Translations under genes and position numbers: made by a program
Assembly (NCBI GenBank): GCA_001399705.1
Contig: LJCR01000184.1
Span: forward strand, 1 to 5,606
Length of the DNA stretch: 5,606 nucleotides
Direction of reading: 5' to 3'
Source: Kouleothrix aurantiaca
GTDB taxonomy: Bacteria; Chloroflexota; Chloroflexia; Chloroflexales; Roseiflexaceae
The notes under the pieces: model-generated
The model's input: the letters and a program-made list of their open reading frames with translations, nothing else
Told to the model about the DNA's origin: nothing
Database searches by the model: none
Shown here: positions 5,120 through 5,606 of the stretch, in pieces
Position numbering within the stretch: the first letter of the stretch is position 1
How the letters are laid out: each line of letters starts with the position of its first letter

Positions 5120-5606
5120 AGTTTACTCGATAACGAGCGCGATATTAATTCGATATGCCGCTGGCACGTTTCAGCGAGCCAACTCACGGCCACGCCGTCT
5201 AATAATTCCCCCGGCGGATGCTTTTGCAGCTTTTGCAAGGTATTACGATACTCCTGAATGGCTTTTTCGGCGCGCCCAGCCTGCCGGTATGCTTCGGCAA
5301 GATAATACGAAACGATAGGCGCATCGTGATTCAGATAGCGGGCGCGCTCGAGCTGCTGAATGGCGGCGAGCCACTGGCCCTGCCGGCTGGCAATGAGGCC
5401 CAGGAGCAAGTAGGCTTCGTGGTGCAGGGCATCGATTTCGATGGCGCGCTGCACTTCGGCGCTGGCCAGCTCGAGATCGCCACGGTCGGCGTGCACGCGT
5501 GCAATCAGGGTCAACGCCTCTGGAACAATCGCTGAGCGCAAGGGAATATGGCGCAATACCTCCAGCGCCTCATCGTAGCGGTCGGCGTGCAGCAACTCAT
5601 AGCCGC
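5110..5606 (-). CDS. TPR protein, C-terminal part (cut by the right edge); possibly the tail of a CheR-type methyltransferase
   Basis: The frame is open from the right edge to TAA at 5110-5112, giving 164 residues. An in-frame TTG at 5595 is not needed as a start because the frame continues upstream. At least three TPR units are visible, including one around HHEAYLLLGLIASRQGQW and another around IVSYYLAEAYRQAGRAEKA. The end, with EYRNTLQKLQKHPPGELLDG followed by a helix (VSWLAETCQRHIELI), resembles from memory the C-terminus of chemotaxis-type CheR methyltransferases that carry TPRs, where an FRNAL-like helix, a Pro-rich turn and a final helix close the protein. That resemblance is an inference; the methyltransferase domain would lie outside the window. 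It could equally be a plain TPR protein. The phosphatase gene follows after 26 bases, so the two are probably co-transcribed unless the hairpin at 5103-5119 terminates. Confidence 0.85.
   Translation of the reverse strand, partial: GYELLHADRYDEALEVLRHIPLRSAIVPEALTLIARVHADRGDLELASAEVQRAIEIDALHHEAYLLLGLIASRQGQWLAAIQQLERARYLNHDAPIVSYYLAEAYRQAGRAEKAIQEYRNTLQKLQKHPPGELLDGVAVSWLAETCQRHIELISRSLSSKLGA

Noticed and set aside
5593..5595. TTG as the start of the right-edge TPR gene
   Set aside because: The frame stays open upstream to the window edge and the visible part begins inside a repeat, so the gene is better read as truncated by the window.
1..5606. Search for CRISPR arrays, tRNA or rRNA genes, insertion sequences and integrase sites
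   Set aside because: No spaced direct repeats, transposase motifs, terminal inverted repeats or tRNA-like folds were seen on either strand.

Overview
All recognisable genes in this window lie on the minus strand, so the biological reading direction is from position 5606 down to 1. The DNA is GC-rich, with many GCGC-type runs, tightly packed genes and good Shine-Dalgarno (SD) sites before four of the genes. Soluble SpoIIE phosphatases, RsbW/STAS pairs, long TPR proteins and tandem-GAF sensors side by side would fit a free-living bacterium with rich signal transduction. My best guess is a filamentous member of Chloroflexota, but this is a low-confidence impression from style and gene content; no marker gene settles it.

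Layout in transcription order: (1) 5606-5110, the C-terminal part of a TPR protein cut by the right edge, possibly the tail of a CheR-type methyltransferase with TPRs; (2) 5083-3986, a soluble SpoIIE/PP2C-type serine phosphatase; (3) 3896-2286, a 536-residue protein made almost wholly of about 13 TPRs; (4) 2238-1807, an RsbW/SpoIIAB-like anti-sigma kinase; (5) 1814-1461, a STAS anti-anti-sigma protein overlapping gene 4 by 8 bases. A 217-base non-coding gap (1460-1244) follows, with an inverted repeat and an extended -10 candidate. Then come (6) 1243-830, a stand-alone response regulator receiver with an excellent SD, and (7) 801 to the left edge, the N-terminal 267 residues of a protein with two GAF domains.

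Genes 2, 4 and 5 are the three core parts of a partner-switching module: a kinase (RsbW-like) that phosphorylates the STAS protein, and a phosphatase (SpoIIE-like) that reverses it. The large TPR protein sits between phosphatase and kinase, all apparently one transcript, which suggests a scaffold or sensor role for it. No sigma factor lies in the window, so the final target is open. The receiver and GAF genes look like a second unit, possibly part of a phosphorelay feeding the same response.

The most interesting points are the partner switch built around a TPR scaffold, possible links to a chemosensory methyltransferase upstream and a receiver downstream, and several small inverted repeats at gene junctions (5103-5119, 3946-3957, 3900-3915, 1384-1425) that might tune expression within the cluster. 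All functions are inferred from sequence patterns read by eye.
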